DNA from: Clostridia bacterium
GTDB taxonomy: Bacteria; Bacillota; Clostridia; Christensenellales; DTU072
DNA: 25,175 bases
Direction of reading: 5' to 3'
NCBI GenBank assembly: GCA_028703745.1
Contig: JAQVME010000003.1
Coordinates: 1 to 25,175, forward strand
Shown here: positions 22,444 through 25,175 of the stretch, piece by piece
Position numbering within the stretch: position 1 is the first letter of the stretch
How the letters are laid out: every line of letters starts with the position of its first letter
Position numbers and translations under genes: made by a program
Notes under the pieces: model-generated
What the model was told of the DNA's origin: nothing
Databases searched by the model: none
What the model saw: only the letters and a program-made list of their open reading frames with translations

Positions 22444-25175
22444 ATGGTTTACACAATTATTATTTCTGCGAATATTATTATCTTAGTTTTGCTTGCCTAT
22501 GCTATATCCGTAAAAAAACCGGAAATAAAGCAATTGGTAAAACTCAATGACGAGGACTTTGTGCGCACGCTGTTGCCGTTTGCGCGGTCAATGCGCGTCA
22601 CCGAATACGGCAGGGGCTACAACCTAGCTTCGCTTTATCCCGCTATTTATCAGGCATACAAGCATACGGAGCGCAAAGCGCGCGCCGGCATTGCGTTGTT
22701 CGAATATGAAAAATGGCTTTATCAAAACGTATATTTAGTCAAAAGGTTCATATATAGTCAAAAGAAAATTAGCTTTAAGCGGCTTCCGCATATAAAAAAT
22801 GAGGTGCGCGTTCTCGAACTTGCTCGATTCATTGTAACAAAATCCCTTTGTTGCCTTGACAAGCAAAGAGTAGACCTAGCTATGCAATCCATAAAGAATG
22901 AATTGTCGCTTTGCTACGAAGAAATATGCAATTTTAACAACGCCATAGGTTGCGCCATTGTCGAACAGATTTATATACTGTCTCAAAGGATAATTTTTCA
23001 TAATAACAGCAAGCGAGTTGCCGAAAACGGCTATATCTCGAGAAAAAGAATGTCTAGCGATATTTACAACTATTATTTGCTTTCAAACGCAAGGCTGAGC
23101 TCGCAGACTAAGGCAATCCTCGAGAAGATGGGTATCAAGCCGCAATCCATATTGATAAACTACAATATGTCGCTTACCGAAAGCACGAAGATGGCGGAAT
23201 GTCTGTTCAAGGCGTTGATGGATTATGCCGATTTCGTTCCCAAAAGCAAGATATTGGAATACCATAACGCTGACAATATACTATGTAAGCATAAGAGTTA
23301 TCTGAATATGAGTTTGGATACGCGCCTGAGCTTCTACGGTATTATCGAGCGAATTAGCGACTCGGCAAACGTAAGTGAGATACTTACCGCGTCAAGACTT
23401 GTCGAGCTTGCCGACGCCAACAAGACCGATATAGGCAGCATACTTTTTGACCATGCGCACGCTTTGCGTAGGGCGGTCAAGAGTGACCGACTGCCAAAAA
23501 TCTTGCCCGTTCGCAAAAATTTTGTTGAACTATGGTACATCCTTTGCATTGCTGTCATGACGTTGGCGGTGTGCTTCGGCTTTTGGGCGTGGACTGGGAA
23601 TATACTGGCGGCGCTTTTTTCACTCGTGCCGGCAATGCTTGTCAACGAACAGCTGATAAACACTTTTATTGCGCCGTACATCAAAAAAAGGGTGTTGCCG
23701 CAAATGAACTATCAGACTATACCCGCCGATTGCAATACTATGGTGGTAGTGTCAGAATATATATGCACAAGAGAACAGGCACGGGAGGCAGTTGCGCATC
23801 TTCTTGAACTGCGTGAAAGCAACCGTGACGAAAACATACAGTTCGCCGTGCTGGCGGATTTGAAGCGTGGTGAAAGCGAGGTGCTGGACACAGACAATGA
23901 TATTATAGAGGAATTCTTTGCGCTGCAAAAGCATACGGGTTGCAATGTCTTTTTGCGAAAACGCATTAAGCTCGGCAAAAGTTTCGGTGGGTACGAGCGA
24001 AAGAGGGGCGCAATTATGGCGCTCAATAATTATTTGTTGAGTGGCAAAGATACAGATTTTGCATTTATTCTCGATAAAAATCACAAAAAGCCCGAGTATA
24101 TCGTTACACTCGACGCTGACAACACGGTTATAACCGGCACAATTAAGGATTTAATAAACATCATTAGTCATCCGTATAACGCAAAATACGATTTGATAAA
24201 CGCGCACAGCCGTTACAATCTTTATTCGATAAATACCTGCTTCAGCAAACGCTTTCTTTCCGGCGCGGGACTTAGCGGCTATCCCGTCTATTCAACATTT
24301 TATTACAACCTTTTTGGCAAGGATATCTTTTGCGGCAAAGGAATATACCGTTTGAAAGCCTTTCAAAGCAAGCTCGACGGCAAACTTCCGTCTGGCAAAA
24401 TTCTTTCTCACGACATACTTGAGGGCGCGATTTTGCAGACTGGCTGCGGAGTGACGATATTCGAGGAGGCTCCAAAGAGTTTTATTGCCGATAGAGAGCG
24501 CAGAAAAAGGTGGCAGCGCGGAGATATTCAGCTTTTGCCGTTTGTCGGCAGTTGCTGGAAAAACGACGATAACAAACCGTGTAAATCGGCAATATCGCCG
24601 TTTTATAGATTTCTCATAATACGGAACGCGTCAAGCGTATTAAAGGAATTCTTTTTGGGCGCGCTGGCGTTTGCGGCGCTGCTCTTTTTTCCCGCGCTGT
24701 GGAAGATATTTTTGCTGTTGACACTCATGCCGTATATAATAAACCAGTTTTGTATTCTTCAAGGTTTGAAGCGCAACATACGCGTGCGCTACGTCGCCGA
24801 ACGCACTATAGACAACTTTTGTTTATACGGTGAAGAACTGATTATGTTGCCTTATTACGCCGTAAGTAATTTTCTGGTGTTTGTAAAAACGGTATTCAGA
24901 ATGCTTTCAAAGGGCAACCTGCTGGAATGGAAAACATATTATCAGGCGCAAAAGCAAAGGAGTTTTTCGTCGTATGTGCGTGAGTTCACGCCTACAATAT
25001 TCTTCGTTACGCTGACGGGCGCTCTGCTTATGTTGCTGGGGCTGACCCTGACGGTATTCTTGATAGCCGGCACAGGGGCGTATTTCTTTCAGTTGTCGCT
25101 GTTTTTCGGCGGCAGAGATAACAAAGAATATGAGTTTCGAAAGGATGATAAGCAAAAGCTGCTTATGTACGCAGA
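22444..25175 (+). CDS. Large membrane glycosyltransferase, cyclic beta-1,2-glucan synthase-like (GT84/NdvB), 5' part
   Basis: The frame is open from the ATG at 22444 (ACAAAGGAG 7 bases upstream) to the window end: 910 residues with no stop. Residues 3-23 are an N-terminal membrane helix, followed by a cytoplasmic region. A hydrophobic pair lies at about 362-405. The GT84 core follows with GGYERKRGAIMALNNYLL, the nucleotide-sugar/metal motif LDAD (556-559), GKGIYRLKAF, ILSHDILEGA, and FIADRERRKRWQRGD, where Trp690-Gln-Arg-Gly-Asp694 is the acceptor motif. Further membrane segments lie at about 736-775 and 850-885. These motifs and their order match NdvB/Cgs, which polymerises UDP-glucose into beta-1,2-glucan. 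In that family a GH94-type phosphorylase module follows, and would lie beyond this window. The product sugar is inferred. Divergent from rnpB. Confidence 0.85.
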   Translation, partial: MVYTIIISANIIILVLLAYAISVKKPEIKQLVKLNDEDFVRTLLPFARSMRVTEYGRGYNLASLYPAIYQAYKHTERKARAGIALFEYEKWLYQNVYLVKRFIYSQKKISFKRLPHIKNEVRVLELARFIVTKSLCCLDKQRVDLAMQSIKNELSLCYEEICNFNNAIGCAIVEQIYILSQRIIFHNNSKRVAENGYISRKRMSSDIYNYYLLSNARLSSQTKAILEKMGIKPQSILINYNMSLTESTKMAECLFKALMDYADFVPKSKILEYHNADNILCKHKSYLNMSLDTRLSFYGIIERISDSANVSEILTASRLVELADANKTDIGSILFDHAHALRRAVKSDRLPKILPVRKNFVELWYILCIAVMTLAVCFGFWAWTGNILAALFSLVPAMLVNEQLINTFIAPYIKKRVLPQMNYQTIPADCNTMVVVSEYICTREQAREAVAHLLELRESNRDENIQFAVLADLKRGESEVLDTDNDIIEEFFALQKHTGCNVFLRKRIKLGKSFGGYERKRGAIMALNNYLLSGKDTDFAFILDKNHKKPEYIVTLDADNTVITGTIKDLINIISHPYNAKYDLINAHSRYNLYSINTCFSKRFLSGAGLSGYPVYSTFYYNLFGKDIFCGKGIYRLKAFQSKLDGKLPSGKILSHDILEGAILQTGCGVTIFEEAPKSFIADRERRKRWQRGDIQLLPFVGSCWKNDDNKPCKSAISPFYRFLIIRNASSVLKEFFLGALAFAALLFFPALWKIFLLLTLMPYIINQFCILQGLKRNIRVRYVAERTIDNFCLYGEELIMLPYYAVSNFLVFVKTVFRMLSKGNLLEWKTYYQAQKQRSFSSYVREFTPTIFFVTLTGALLMLLGLTLTVFLIAGTGAYFFQLSLFFGGRDNKEYEFRKDDKQKLLMYA

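Noticed and set aside
1..25175. CRISPR arrays, tRNA genes, insertion sequences, prophage or toxin-antitoxin genes
   Set aside because: No regular spaced repeats, tRNA-like cloverleaf, transposase or phage protein was seen on either strand, by eye only.

Overview
The window reads as a housekeeping stretch of a Firmicutes (Clostridia-like) chromosome with moderate GC. The main evidence is the gene order rsmE-mtaB-HIT-rpsU, the order dnaG-rpoD-trmK-nif3-zinc-ribbon, a GatCAB amidotransferase operon, a DapL-type lysine/DAP route, strong AGGAGG-type ribosome binding sites, and a type-A RNase P RNA. No rRNA, tRNA, CRISPR array, phage gene or insertion sequence was seen. The exact taxon cannot be fixed by reading alone; an uncultured gut-type clostridial lineage is my inference.

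Layout. (1) 1-1611: the tail of rsmE, then mtaB and a HIT hydrolase, all + strand and tightly overlapping. (2) 1620-1751: an inverted pair of palindromic repeat units and a bidirectional terminator between HIT and the convergent rpsU. (3) rpsU lies on the minus strand with a near-consensus promoter. A small unknown protein, dnaG, rpoD, trmK, nif3 and a coiled-coil zinc-ribbon gene run the other way. The classical rpsU-dnaG-rpoD operon is therefore split. (4) 7636-15746: dapF-pyrG-dapL-purA-gatC-gatA-gatB, a dense co-directional run joining DAP/lysine supply, CTP and AMP synthesis, and tRNA amidation. (5) 15977-21987: a strong extended -10 promoter followed by a GH2 beta-galactosidase, a four-helix membrane protein, a patatin-like lipase and a PfoR/EIIC-like membrane protein, closed by a very good terminator. 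(6) rnpB on the minus strand with its own promoter and terminator. (7) A divergent, very large membrane glycosyltransferase related to cyclic beta-1,2-glucan synthase (GT84/NdvB), cut by the window end.

The most unusual point is the start of dnaG. The reading frame carries the full zinc-binding domain, but no ATG, GTG or TTG codon exists between the upstream in-frame stop (2558-2560) and residue 76. The only start-like codons in the right place are two AUA codons (2579 and 2585). The second is buried in a long-range stem, whose other arm holds a two-codon mini-ORF (ATG-TGT-TAG) with its own ribosome binding site. This may be a translational control element for primase, or it may be a sequence error; raw reads or relatives would decide.
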